64,000 nucleotides of DNA from Axinella damicornis (Eukaryota; Porifera; Demospongiae; Axinellida; Axinellidae). Every line of letters begins with the position of its first letter. Position 1 is the first letter of the stretch. Below are positions 51,448-63,469 of this stretch, in pieces. The position numbers and the translations under genes are program-made. The stretch spans positions 5,717,707 through 5,781,706 of the forward strand of contig OZ007517.1 in the NCBI GenBank assembly GCA_963931865.1. Reading direction: 5' to 3'. The notes under the pieces are model-generated. The model saw nothing but the letters and a program-made list of their open reading frames with translations. It searched no databases and was not told the DNA's origin.

Positions 51448-51985
51448 TCAATACATTAAGATTTTACGTGTCTGTGTGTGTGTGTGAGTGACGGAAGTGG
51501 GATGTTCGTGGGGCGGGACTAGACTATAGTGACGCGCGACCATCGTACCGTAATTTATTTACAGAACCTCGAACTCCGTGAAGAATGTTCGAGAACATTG
51601 GGCCCAGGGCATGGGCTGGAATCCAGTATGCAGTCGGGGAGCAGCAGTCGAAGCGGACGCAATCGGGCGAGCAGCAGTTGAAGCGGACGCAATCGGGGAG
51701 AAGCAGTCGAAGCGGACGCGATCGGGAGCAGCAGCTGATCGTGAAAGCGGCGAGCAGCAGCTGAAGCGGGCGCAATCGGAGAGCAGCAGCTGGAGGCGGA
51801 GGCAAACGGGGAGCAGCAGTGGAAGCGGATGCCGCAATCGGGCCCGGGAGCATGCAGCAGCTGAAGCGGACGCAATCGGGGAGAAGCAGCTCTTCAGAGA
51901 GCTGTCCGGCGCCGGATTACGCACGTAGGCGAACAAGGGGGAAGTAGCTGAGCGAGCGAAGCGAGCTCAGCTATACTTGTATTTA
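51448..51985 (+). repeat. HMR, complete uninterrupted copy
   Basis: Starts ATACATTAAGATTTTACGTG and continues through the TG microsatellite, GTGGGGCGGGACTAGACTAT, GACGCGCGACCATCGTACCG, AACCTCGAACTCCGTGAAGA, ATGTTCGAGAACATTGGGCC and the minisatellite (51636-51890). It ends with GTCCGGCGCCGGATTACGCA and the hairpin GTAGCTGAGCGAGCGAAGCG/AGCTCAGCTA. It is the best reference for the family in this window. Confidence 0.85.
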
Positions 51986-54900
51986 TAGCCTCAGTCCTTG
52001 ACCCAAGCTTTCAGTATATATACTGGAAGCGGTGTATGCAGTGGATGAATGGTCTGGGAACGAGACTATACTAATAAGCACGTAACATGTCATGAATGTA
52101 GAAGATGATACTTGTCATGTACAGCAAATACCTCCCTGGCTCCAACTCCTGAATAAACTCATCGATCCTTAATTATTATGGTGCAACTGTCTGTAGGAAA
52201 GCACTAGTCCTACTCATACCTAATTAGACCCTCATACTAAAGTAGTAACAGTACTCAGTTGCAATTGCAAGACATCTAATGCAGCAATAACTGCCTGCAA
52301 TAGGAGCTGAATGTAGTTACAGTTGCACCCTGATTATTGCCAGAACAAGATAATCAATAATTATATATGAGAGCATGCAACAGATATTTGTAAGCCATTT
52401 TTCACTAGCTACATATTTTGTGTTAAACAACTCAAAAAGCATGCATGCAACCTACGTATAATCCAGAATGCATCGCATGGTTTAGATATGGCTGGAGTGA
52501 AGTATAGTTACAAGCTAGCGAGTACAGGGCCGGCGCCGGATTTAGTCAACATAATGCTCCCATGCTGGCTATCCGTATCATGCTGAGTACAAGAGCCATT
52601 GATTTACTTTTTGTGGATGCAGATGGCTCTGTTCTTGGTCTGTCACCATGGTTACCATGGCACGGTAATTGAAGGTTTCCATCTTCAGTCAAGTTCAGTG
52701 TAAGCTTGCTCGATGGCCATGATCATCGGCAGTGGGGAAATCAATGACAGGATCCATGAGACCATCTACTTATATACAATGTCTGTGGGTCAGCCGTAGA
52801 AGGTCTCTGTCCAATCACTAACAATCAATGCCCAATTCTGCAGCTAGCAAAGCAGTATAACCAAGGTACATGCACATCATCTCCATGTAGTGCATGTGTC
52901 CCTGAGTTGTGAGGAAGCTGTATACGTTATAGCTAGCCTCGTTCCCAGTCCCACGCCCAGCTTTCCGTCGCTGCTTAGTACGTACTGCGCCATGCTAGCT
53001 GGTGTAGGAGTATTCAGGCAGAACGTGATCTATTACAAAAGACCGCATGAGAGTAGCAAGAAATTTCAATTGCAGCTGGTATGTTTTGGTAAGTTGATCC
53101 ACTTCTGCAGGTTCTCTCAAGGCTCATGATCAGCTCTGCACACTTTAAAACGTATACTATAGATCTCCTCTGTTTACAATCACTGAAAGCAGTTAACTCT
53201 TTACCAACCAATGACTGCAAAAGTCGTCATGAGCTCCCATAACGGCGCCCCCCCCCCCCCCAATACGTTCCGCCGCCCGTGGAGGCTATTACTGCAGTCA
53301 AAATAAAACATGGAAAGTTTATTTCATTTTCAGTGAGTCACAATGTTGTATTAGATTATGCTAGTAGATGGATACATGCACCTAAACGCATGCACAAGGA
53401 GAATGGACAAACTTGCATAACTGTGAAAATATGGAGGTGAGTAATACCAACACATGCAGTGATGTGCTATATGCAACCCACTACAAAAGGTGTTATCTTC
53501 ATTATAATATTTTTTCACTCCTTTCTGTGTGAGATGCATTATGCTGCAAGCCTTAGAAACATAGACGTATGTTGTAGCAGATGGTAACAAAACCTTGACA
53601 TGCACAAAACATGTGGCACTGTTAGTGCTACCTTGGTATAATTATAATTATGCCAAACAGGGTTTATACATCCTGTGCACTCAACGAAGAACTTAACTTG
53701 GCGTTCTATGTTACACTTAGTAGCAATAACACTTACTAAAATAATGTTGGTGTTCAAGTGAGAGTACATGTTAGGTGGCTTAGCTACAATTAATATTGTT
53801 AATCTTTGCTGTTTGAAACATGGATAAAGGTGTTAGCTAGCTACCTGTTTAGATTTGAGGAAATTCTTAGTATTATTTACAACGCCCATCTGTACCAAAA
53901 GTGGAATCTAGCAAACGACCTCACAACCATGTTTGACATACATACCCACACAGCAGCATCTCAGGGAATGGGAAACAGTGTATGTATGCATGGAGGCTAG
54001 CTATGCATAAGAATGTAGCTATAATATGTTTTTTCTATATATGGGTACGTTGCTAAACCTTTCGTTCCAGTGCAGTGGCCAAGAGATCCATTGTAGGCAT
54101 GCAGCCAAGGTTATCTGCAGTCCTTTCTGCATAGTGTATGTAGCTATTCCTAGCCATGCAGTTATAGCTGCACCTCAAGGGCCATAACTTTTACCAACTG
54201 TAACGCGCAGCGTCTGACGACTTGGAATTCCACAATGACATAGCTCAGTTCAAATAGTAATTCACCATCAATAGCAGGTAAAGTACAACAATGGAGACAG
54301 ACATACAGGCAGGTAGCAGAAACAAATCTTATGGGATGTGACGGCTTTTGCATGCAGTCATTGGTAAAGAGTTAAAAAGTGCTATAGTTTACAAGCTATG
54401 CGTAGTTTATTAGCACACTAGCATAACAATGGTTTCTTGTGTAAGTGTTATGAAAGAAGCAAACAGTCAAGCACCGTACCAGTCCTAAACTATACTATAC
54501 TAAACCCCATTTATGAGCTTATAATTATATAGGTCATGCATGATGGCAAATACTGTAGTCCGGGTGCGCGTCAGACGGTCTTCGGTGAACGCCTGGACGC
54601 TCCTGACATAATTTATACGTACCATCATGCAGTGATGCAGCAACCCTGTTATTAAAAGAACATTTATACAATACAATACAAAATTACCATTCTGCATTCT
54701 GTACTTATGCATTCTGTACCTGATAAGGCCGGAAGGCCGAAACAGCTGTCGTACAATATAATAAATGTTTGCCATGCATCACTGAACCATCGATCTGGAG
54801 ATCATCTCTTGTAACTGTTTTTACCATGTCTTTTTTCTGTAGTACTGCGAGTATTCATTGGTTGTCCCCTGTACCTAGCTCTTGCACCTTCCTCATTAGC

Positions 54901-54997
54901 CATACTGTGCTCTCCGTAATGCATCTCATTGCATTAAACATGTTTAAAAAAAGCCCAAGTAGGGCCACCGATATATAGGTATAATGGCATTATTATC
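51986..54997. other. No recognisable gene; scattered repeat fragments
   Basis: Contains a CCTCGTTCCCAGTCCCACGC motif at 52938, partial CTTTACCAACCA-family copies at 53193-53245 and 54335-54375, a run of 13-14 C at 53248, and GAAGGCCGAAACAGCTGTCG near 54733, a string resembling ends of Penelope-like elements. No exon could be supported. Confidence 0.4.
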
Positions 54998-55518
54998 TAC
55001 AAGTAGCTTCGCTCGCTCAGCTACTTCCCCCTCGTTCGCCTACGTGCCTGAGTAATCCGGTGCCGGATAGCTCTCTGTGCAGAGCTGCTGTACCCCGTCC
55101 GATTGCGTCCGCTTCAGCTGCTGCTCCCTGCGCGATTGCATCGATCCGTTTCAACTGCTGCTGAGCTCCAGCTTGCATTCGCTTCAGCTGCTGCTCGCCG
55201 CTTGCGTCCGCCGGCTTCAGCTGCTGCTCGCCGCTTGCGTCCGTTTCAACTGCTTCCCGATTTCGTCCGCTTCGGCTGCTGCTCCCCGAATGCTCAACTC
55301 TGCTCCCCGATGGCGTCCGTTTCAACTGCTGCTCCCCGATTGTGTCCGCTTCGCCAGCTGTTCTGGAAGATTCCAGCCATAATTATGTCCATAATTCTCG
55401 AACATTCAGGCTACGCAGAGATCGAAGTATACGAAGGTCGTAGTCTAGTCCCGCCCCACGTACATCCCACTTCCGTTACACAGACACACACACGGTTAAA
55501 ATCTTAATGTATTGATGG
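54998..55518 (-). repeat. HMR, nearly complete minus copy
   Basis: The 3' hairpin lies first (54999-55030, shortened as in the 5849-6397 copy), then CGGTGCCGGATAGCTC and the minisatellite (55085-55350). After that come TTCTCGAACATTC, CGAAGTATACGAAGGTCG, AGTCTAGTCCCGCCCCACGT, ACATCCCACTTCCGTTACAC, and the end GGTTAAAATCTTAATGTATT. A short ATAATTATGTCC replaces part of the conserved block. Confidence 0.8.
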
Positions 55519-56994
55519 CCCTTCCACGTCGGAAAAATCATTCATTACAAATGTAGCTCGCAACGTTTGTTGATTATCTTGATAAGCAGGAAATTAGAGA
55601 AATGATTAAGCAGTTAACAATAGAACCAGGCGCAGCTACAGTTCGTGGTGTTTTGTTGGTGCCCGACCGTATGCAGTGTCCCCTCTCTGTCCCTCCCTCT
55701 TCATTGGCTGTCTGTGCTCAGTGAAGTGCAGCAACCTGTTCTCAGTCTCCATTGTTCTATGAATATCAACAAACTCCTACAGAAAGAGAAGAGTGCATCA
55801 AAAATTAATGTTAATATGGTGTGCATGTTGAATTCACTCTTTCATCAACACCACGTTTCATTTGGGAATGTGTTTCTATCATTAATAAATTCATTGAGCA
55901 TGGATGCAGTGTCCAGTCCCATACAGTACTACATTGTACTTGCAATGTGCTCAGTGTTAATGATGAACAGACAAAGATCTGATTGTTCCAACCATCTTTT
56001 CTGATGTTTCCATGACTTCCACATTTTTCTTCACATTTCCAGGAGGGGGGTTCGGTACGTGCATTGCCGAAGGCAGTGAACAGGGAAAAAAATTTCACGG
56101 TCATTTTTCAGTGACCTAGATATGCTCTCGTGGCTAGCACCTTCACCGCTGCACTGCCACTGCTTCTGGTCTGCTTGCAATCTGTGACCGTCTCACTCAC
56201 ATCACATATACAGTGCACGTTCCATCACGTGAGTATTCTCTGTCACGATATGTGCTGGTGCGTACGCTGCAGAAACTGCTTTGTTCTGATGACGGTGATT
56301 TCTCTACGGCTAGTCGACTAGCAAAAAAACGGTTGAGTTTTTTAAGCTAGATGCTGTATAATTTATTTTGGCCTGCCCAGAAGGGGGTTTCGAGCGAACC
56401 CCCTTGAACCCCTCCTCCCTACGGGCCTGCTATCGCTAGGTAGGTCTACGAGTGGTCTCCATCTATGTTGCCGCCATTGTCCATTAAACAGGTAGACTGT
56501 TCACAGTTCCTTGCATCAAGGAAGTTGACTTCATGGTTCATTCAACCGTTGACTCAACCGTTCATGCTCCAATCCTCTCTCCCTCTGCACCGGTATTTTT
56601 GGCTGTCATCGGGCCCTCTGGCTCACACTCTGTCATGCCAGCCTTTGCTCCCTTTGGTCGGGCATTTCTGGTAACCTGTTCTGCCTGCACACGTATACAT
56701 CGTGCAGCCAGCAACTAACTAGTTGCTTGAACCTGCACCTGTACTAACAATATGGGGGCTACTTCACCTAGTACTGCAACTGATATGGTCATGTATTTAA
56801 CCCAGCACGTACGGAATTACAAACATGCGCGTACATACAAACAAATCTTTTCGCCATTCTACACATCTACGTATGTGGGGATCACTCACGCTCACTCCCT
56901 GAGTCTTTCTTTTGAGTTGGGAGACTTGGTTGGTAAAGATTTTATATGTGCCAAGGTGGCTACGGTGCATGGGTAGCCTGTCATATGGACTGAC
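55519..56994. other. No supported exon
   Basis: Frames are short and unrecognised. CATTGCCGAAGGCAGTGAAC with GCTCTCGTGGCTAGCACCTT (56060-56145) resembles the inner element at 44820-44910. The 3' exons of the leprecan gene (minus strand) should lie in this direction but were not recognised. Confidence 0.4.
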
Positions 56995-59900
56995 CTGTCT
57001 TGGGACAAAAGCGTCAGCCTCCACTTTGAAGGTTGAGGTGTAGTACCGGATGTTGTTTGCCATCACTTCATCTGAGGGCTCCATTGCAATGAATGTGGCT
57101 GCTGCTTCTGCAGCTTGTTTCAACTGACCCACTGGATGGAATGAGGATACGAAATACAGTGATTTGAAATAGACAGGCAACTGGTAATTGCACACAGACT
57201 GATCACTGATTCAGAAGTGTACAATACACTGTGTGTTAACTAAGTTAATTATGCAACTTTGTTATCAAGTCAAATCAAACTAAACTGAACATAACTCACA
57301 GAGTTTGTAATAATGGCGTGGCACCCAGTGATGAGTGTGTGGTGGTGATACAACATCTAGCTGTCTAGTTTTGGTCAGCTAAAAGGTATGCGTCATTAAA
57401 ATGACATGGGTTTGTGGCCCTCACGACACTGGATTTTCACGACAAACTCAGCTACAGAAGGTCATCTTCTGAAAATCGAAAGGTTTGTTCAGAACAGGAT
57501 GAAGGCTTCTTCCGAACAGTGCTGGCCATGTACATACTGATAGTCATTTGTTGGACTTCACACAGCAGGAGAACTTTTATGATGTTTCGATCAGTCTGTG
57601 CTGATCTTCCTCAGGTTGACCTGAGGAAGATCGGCACAGACTGATCGAAACTGTGCCGCAAATAGAAAGTCAGAAAAGTGTTTTGAATCTCAGCATCAAT
57701 TTGCATACCGCATTCACTAGTGAGCTATAACTGTTTTCTATCTTTACTCACATGACTATTGTGCTAATTTACGTAGTACGTAGAACTCTGTACATACATG
57801 GCTGGTGGCTGAGTGGTTACATCGTTCGACTACTAGTTGCAGATTGCCAGTTAACTCTACCAATAAAGCCCCCATATAGGTTCTTATGGGCTTATGGGAG
57901 CTCATGACGGCTAACGCTTTTGCAGTCATTGGTTATTACTAGGCGTTACACTTTAATACAAGGTTTTTTCTTCCTTAAGCTGTTTCTTATGGTTGGTAAA
58001 AAGTTGTGAATTCTTAAAGGTGTCTACATGACATCCTTAAAGCCAGGTGCTGATTAGTATTGGGATTCAGGTGCTACTTCCGGCCTCCTCGTCACCCACT
58101 CTACGCTGTGGTTTCTCACACACAGAAAAATGCCATCTTCCTGAACATACCAATATGATGATGCAATGGGTAGGTACGTAGTGATAGCAAACTTTACTTA
58201 TGCATCTTGCTATTATGAGAAGTACTCACATTTGTAGTAATCAAACTGCAGATAGTGGAACTGCGAGCTGAGGTACTTGTCCACGAACTTCCCTTCGATG
58301 GTGGCCACTCTACTGGGGCAGCTCACACGGCACTCAAGCACCTCCTTGATGATGGTCACCAGCAGCTGGTAGTACTCCATCGTGTCAGGAACAAAACTGT
58401 ACTCATCAAACTTTGCCTTCTTCTGTGGGTTCATGTCCTCCTGGGTGAGGTTTACTGCCAGCACATCTTCACACAGCAAAAGGCACTTGTTCAACGCCTC
58501 CTGGTACAGTGTCAGGGACTTCTCAAAGTGATCAGATGACTCCATCCACCTATGGCTCTCATATGCTGTCTTGCCTGTGTGTGTGTGTGTGCGTGTGTGT
58601 GCGTGTGTGTGTGTGCGTGTGTGTGTGTGTGTGCGTGTGTGTGCATGCGTGTGTGTGCGTGTGTGTGTGTGTGTGTGCGTGTGCGAGTGTGTGTGTTGGA
58701 GGAGGGGGGAGTGTTATTGCCTTGGATAAGATCTGAGCATGTGCACAGTTTAAAGTGCATATCAGTTCCTGGTAGGGGAAAACATGTTGCGTATCAATCT
58801 TAACTACTAGGGAATTCTATTCGTCTCAGGAGATCCTCAACAACTAGTCCCTTCGGACAAAACTAACCTAACTTTAACTATTATACTAGGAAAAGATTCT
58901 GACTACACCTTTGAAATTGGTGCCATGAACTAACTCAGTTGAAATCGTACTTACCTTGGTGGTGAAGTTATGGTTCCTTCGTTTATTCACTGGCTGCTAT
59001 TGCTCATGCACTTCAGTGTGTAATGTCACATAAGTAATGTGTGCATTAATTGGGGTGAGACGTAAGTTATGTAGCTCACTTCATGCTGTCTGGTAATGAG
59101 GCTAGCTATACGCACGAGCTGGTGGCTGCAATCGGAACCTGCCAAAGCATCCACAAGGTGAGAGTAAGACCTGAGACATCATTCTGAAAGGTGGGAGCGT
59201 CCTACCTACAGTTGCCACTATTGGTACCAGGAGTGTGGTTGCCAAAGCGATGATTGAATAATTATGTATTCTTCTGGATCCCAACATATGGGCAGTATCT
59301 AGTGACAGAAAGATCCAGCTCCTTGTTAGCAACAAAACAAAAAGACCACGCCTACATTTCACTGACATGGAACGGGCAAGCAGCACCGTTGAGGGATGAG
59401 GCTATGGCACAGCCTTAAATTAATCCTTTAAGCCCCATTGATGTCAATAGACGTCCTTTAGACTGTATGCACTTGTAGGGCTTCTCATCAGTCCGAAAAG
59501 TGACCAATAAGGCTTCAGATAGCCTAGGGACAACTTTGAGGGAAGAACCCACAAAATTTGGTCAGTTTTCGGCACGCACCCCCACTAAACGTAGAACTAG
59601 AAGCAGGGGGTATCGAAAGGGGGCAGCAGCCCCTCCCCCTTCGTATGTTGTGGGCGATTTTTGATTTTAATGAGATTCATTGACCCCAGGTTTTCCTTTC
59701 ATGAGATTCATAGCCCCCACTGAGGTTGTCAAGAAAACATGCAAATTGATGGTGTATGGTGTGCATCAGTCAGATCTGGCCCAAGTTTAGGGAAATCCTG
59801 GGCGAAAATCCAGCTGACATTCACCTTTGACCTCCAATTGCTGGGCTTGTGGGGTTGTCAAGAAAACATGCAAATTGATGGTGTATGGTGTGCATCAGTC

Positions 59901-61441
59901 AGATCTGGCCAATGTTTAGGGAAATCCTGGGCGAAAATCCAGCTGACATTCACCTTTGACCTCCAATTGCTGGGCTTGTGGGGGGTCATGGATATCATTA
60001 ACGGTATTGCTAGAGGAGGCTCTCGATGTGTGCGAGCCCCACAAAGCCTGGCCACTGAGGAGCGAATGCTGTGGGAGAGGAGTATCTACGAAGGTGGTGT
60101 GCGCTGAATGCATGAAAATGTGCTGTCTTGGTGGGAATAATTCGGTAGTTAATTAAGTTACCATTTCAAAAACTCTTGCCTACTATAATATATATTTCAA
60201 TAGTCCAGTGTGTGATTTGGCGGTACGTAATAACACTAGTAACTGGACCAAATCTTGTGTAATTTTGTTACTTGTGCTATTACCACTCACGGCCACAGTA
60301 GCCGCATCTATACATCAGTTAGCAAAATTGATTTTTGTTGTGCTGCTCAACTAACATGTTTCAGTTTCACGTGATATTTAAACCTTTAGAGCCCACAGAC
60401 GCTTAGTCACTTCTGGCAATGTCCTTTGGAGACAGGGGAGGTGTGAGTAGAAATAAGGGTGGAACAGGGGGAGGTGGGTGGGTGCACCAGAAGGATGCAA
60501 ACAGCATAGCCATGTGTAGGTATTGAGCTCAGCGACACCAGGGAACAGAAATTGTTATGGGCTCCTGCTGTCAACAACATCAACAAACCAAGCCTGCTGT
60601 CTCCTACTGTAAGTAACAGGGGCTTGTGTAAAGCCGGACTGCCGGATCACCAAAAATGCCATCCAAAAAAGCAAGGTCAATTCGCTTTAACATGTCAGCT
60701 GAATATTTGTGCTGCTGGTATCGATGACTCACTGTGCCGGGGAGTACAACACATTCCGTATGACTGTCAGTACCCCAGTTAGCAGCTGCACCGAATCAGG
60801 GAGTTTTTAATAGACTGGATCAAGCATAGTTAGCTAGTTACACATTACACACTGCACATGCAGAGCAGTCTAGCCCCACAAGATTGGGACTCTCGATCAT
60901 AGGCCTGTCAAGTTCAATGAGTCAGTGGATGATTGAGCAGGCAGAAATACTATGTGCCAGTGCTGTGTCTCAGAGTCAATCCAGCAACCAACGATGATGG
61001 CAAGTCCCATTCAGTTACTATTGGTAGCTTGTAGTGAAGCACCACGAAAACCCACACTAAGTTATTTAGCAACTCACACTACCACACGCTGACATGCTAA
61101 AGCAAGCAATGGCGACTGTTTTCCGATACCAGAAGTGCATTCAATTTTGGCTCGCATTTTTGGTGATCCAGCAGTCTGGCTTTTACACAAGCCCAAGTAA
61201 CACCACCCATATACTGGTATAAAATCTAATGTGGTATATACTGGACTGGCCTACATAAATACCTACCTGCAAGGTATGCTGCCTGGTGGGGTTGGATACC
61301 AGGCTCCCTCCAGACAAATTCTCCCTCCTTCAACTCCAGTTTTTGGCGGTAGAAGGGGAAGTTCGTAAGAGCAAGTTCATCTTCAGGATTGTAGAAATAG
61401 AAGGAGAAGAGACATTTTGCACCCTCTACATAGTTCTCAAG
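56995..61441 (-). CDS. Leprecan-family protein (CRTAP / prolyl 3-hydroxylase type), internal exons
   Basis: Three exons on the minus strand with matching phases. 61263-61441: [43 protein letters not shown]. 58230-58549: [48 protein letters not shown]. 56995-57131: [34 protein letters not shown]. This is the helical-repeat core of CRTAP, P3H and SC65 proteins, which act in the endoplasmic reticulum on collagen prolines; the paired cysteines (C..LC, EC.VSC) are typical. Junctions AGR/W and YYK/LGQ rebuild uninterrupted family sequence. N-terminal exons (including any signal peptide) and the C-terminus, including a possible 2-oxoglutarate dioxygenase domain, are not seen, so CRTAP and P3H cannot be told apart. 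Confidence 0.8.
57587..57652. repeat. Perfect-stem hairpin in a leprecan intron
   Basis: TTTCGATCAGTCTGTGC, then GATCTTCCTCAGG, pairs with CCTGAGGAAGATC and GCACAGACTGATCGAAA around a 3-base loop, with one mismatch. The CTGAGGAAGAT..GAAAC string resembles ends of Penelope-like elements, but no other part of one is present. Confidence 0.75.
57849..58004. repeat. CTTTACCAACCA family, copy 4
   Basis: Contains GTTAACTCTACCAATAAAGC, TTCTTATGGGCTTATGGGAG, CTCATGACGGC and GCAGTCATTGGTT in the order of copy 1, plus AAGCTGTTTCTTATGGTTGG, the inverse of copy 1's other part. It is rearranged relative to copy 1 and lies in a leprecan intron. Confidence 0.65.
58570..58700. repeat. GT microsatellite with GC interruptions
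   Basis: About 130 bases of (GT)n interrupted by GTGC steps, in the intron just upstream of the leprecan exon 58230-58549. Alternating purine-pyrimidine sequence of this kind can adopt Z-DNA. Frames across it are meaningless. Confidence 0.9.
59725..59985. repeat. Tandem dimer, period 129
   Basis: GTTGTCAAGAAAACATGCAA through CTCCAATTGCTGGGCTTGTG is present twice in direct tandem, nearly identical (CCCAAG against CCAATG is the main change). It lies in a leprecan intron and looks like a recent duplication. Confidence 0.9.
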
Positions 61442-61549
61442 CTGCATGGGGTAAAGGTTGGAACAGAAGGTCTACGGTGAGCCACATGGTCTACACCACG
61501 TTAGACTAGGATATACTATTTTGCTCTGAAATACGTTATACCGTATAGC

Positions 61550-62040
61550 GGGTTTCTTTCGCGGGTGAAAACTTTTGCGAATTGCTTGAAAATAGGTTTT
61601 CGTGGAGAAAACTTTCGCGGATTGCCATAACCCAGTTCGCCACACCCACTATAACGCTCATTGGTTCCGGAATGTGACTCAGCGGTCTGAGAATTAGAAC
61701 GGTAAGCACGCCGCGAGCGCGAGCGAGGTAATTACAGAGGAGTCCACAGCGAACCGTTCAACAGGAGCTGTCATGCCATGTTTGGCATCTCGTTTTGCTA
61801 TCTGCGCCTTCTGTTTGGGAGTGTAGTCGTCGTCGTCGGTATATCTACGTTGCCCGGATTCGTCCCCCTTGCCGTGCTGGATAGATCTGTAGTACCTTGA
61901 CAGCCGTGATGCTGGGCCATACATAGAGTCAGCGCGCTGGAAAAAAAGCGAACAGGGCGTCATCAGCTAGTACTGGCATGTCGCCGTGATCCAGGTTGAT
62001 TTTCGCGGATAAAACTTTCGTGAATCACTGCATATGTAGC
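61550..62040. repeat. Dispersed-type element with TTTTCGCGGA motifs
   Basis: CGTATAGCGGGTTTCTTTCG, GTTTTCGTGGAGAAAACTTT, CGCGGATTGCC at 61552-61625 and TTTTCGCGGATAAAACTTTC at 62000-62025 are related direct repeats around a GC-richer interior. The minus frame 61694-61963 (ADSMYGPASRLSRYYRSIQH, YTPKQKAQIAKRD), preceded by a good acceptor TTTTTTTCCAG, could be an exon but has no recognised family. Confidence 0.4.
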
Positions 62041-62744
62041 AGTGGCAATAAACGTCTGACATAATCTTGCAATTCAGACTCTAACTTCTTTAACACTGTA
62101 CATCTTGTGCTGTCCTTTAGATTTGAACCTCCTATACATTCCTGCAAAATACATGAGTTGTACTAAAAATAGCTATAGCGCGTCTAAACACTCTTGTAGT
62201 GATTCTTTCCACCACGTGATAATTGACTAGAGCTGCGACGCCGTGGTCATTATTCTGTGTTGTTGTGCACAGCTGTGTAGTTATGAGCCAAGTGACGGCA
62301 GGAAGCGACAGCGACAGCTACCAGAGAACGCTCTACGGTTGTGCTGAAGGTTAACCTATAGTTAGCCTCGTACCCCAGGCGGTACAAGGCTATAGGTAGG
62401 GTTCCCAATGGAAAAATTGAAGGTGAAGCAATTTCAAATCTGATATGCTAGAACTGAATATCTACCTGAGTTGCATCAAAGCCACACAAGCAGTTTGTGA
62501 GCAGAGCTACTTTTTTTGACCACAGTAGTCTTGGATTTTGGATTTGAAAGGGTTAATGTCAAAATAATGGTCAAGATTAGTTCAAGTGACTTTTGAAGCT
62601 CCACCCTGAAACCAATGGTAGTGATGGATTTCCCTTGATGTACCATGTGCAAAAATGCCTGGACCAACCCAACTATGGACTGTGAAGTGACTATTTTAGC
62701 AATCATTTAATATTGCAATACATTTTCCCCATAGAAGATTAGAT
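62041..62744. other. No recognisable gene
   Basis: Short frames only; a CCTCGTACCCCAGGCGGTAC motif at 62364 forms a small hairpin with GGTACAAGGCTA. N-terminal leprecan exons were looked for and not found. Confidence 0.4.
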
Positions 62745-63060
62745 GATTGGTTTGAAGTGACTTTTCACAATGAAATTTAGCAAACATTCTTGAAAATCAA
62801 TAGGTACCATTGGTAGAGTGTGTTAATAGCCGGACCACTTGTGTTGATACCTTTTGAAGGTATGTTTGTATATAACCTCCCATATAAAATCACAAAACAA
62901 CATATTTTGATCCGTTTGAAGTGACTTATAACGATGAATTTTAGCAAGCATTGTTGAAAATCAATAGGTACCATTAGCAGAGTGTGTCAGTAGCCGGACC
63001 ATCTCCGTTCATACCTGTTGAAGGTATGTTCCTATATAACCTCCCATATAAAATTTAAAA
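62745..63060. repeat. Diverged tandem dimer, period about 165
   Basis: GTTTGAAGTGACTT, TAGCAA.CATT.TTGAAAATC, AATAGGTACCATT, AGTAGCCGGACCA and CCTATATAACCTCCCATAT-like blocks occur in the same order in both halves. No coding sequence. Confidence 0.75.
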
Positions 63061-63469
63061 AAAAAATATTTTGGCATTTAACTCTCTATAAGCATTGTAT
63101 ATTTCTGGCAAAGTGGAAGTCATAGAAGCATTAGTAACTGCAGTCCGCAAACATGGTCACTTGGTTCTTGGGTTCTAGCACACTTGATTCAAGGTTACTT
63201 CATCTTAGATTTTTCATTGGGTCCCCTACTGTAGGCTATGTTAAACCTAGTCTACTCGAACAGTCACAACAACGGTTATTGTGTGGATGTGCTTACCTGA
63301 GGCTGGAGGTGGAGGACGTCGACACCAGCAACGATCACCACGGTGGGTAGGTTCAAATAAGCTCAGCTGGAGCCGAATTGCTAGCCACTTAAATCTTCGC
63401 ACTTCGCTAACGCATTCACAAATTATTACTGCCGTACGGCTTCAGGTGCAACCGGATGTTCTATTTTTA

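Noticed and set aside
54720..54760. Penelope-like element end near AAGGCCGAAACAGCTGTCG
   Set aside because: A short suggestive string only; no reverse transcriptase or GIY-YIG sequence be found on either side.
58509..58803. Cysteine/valine and histidine/threonine repeat frames
   Set aside because: Translations of a GT microsatellite.
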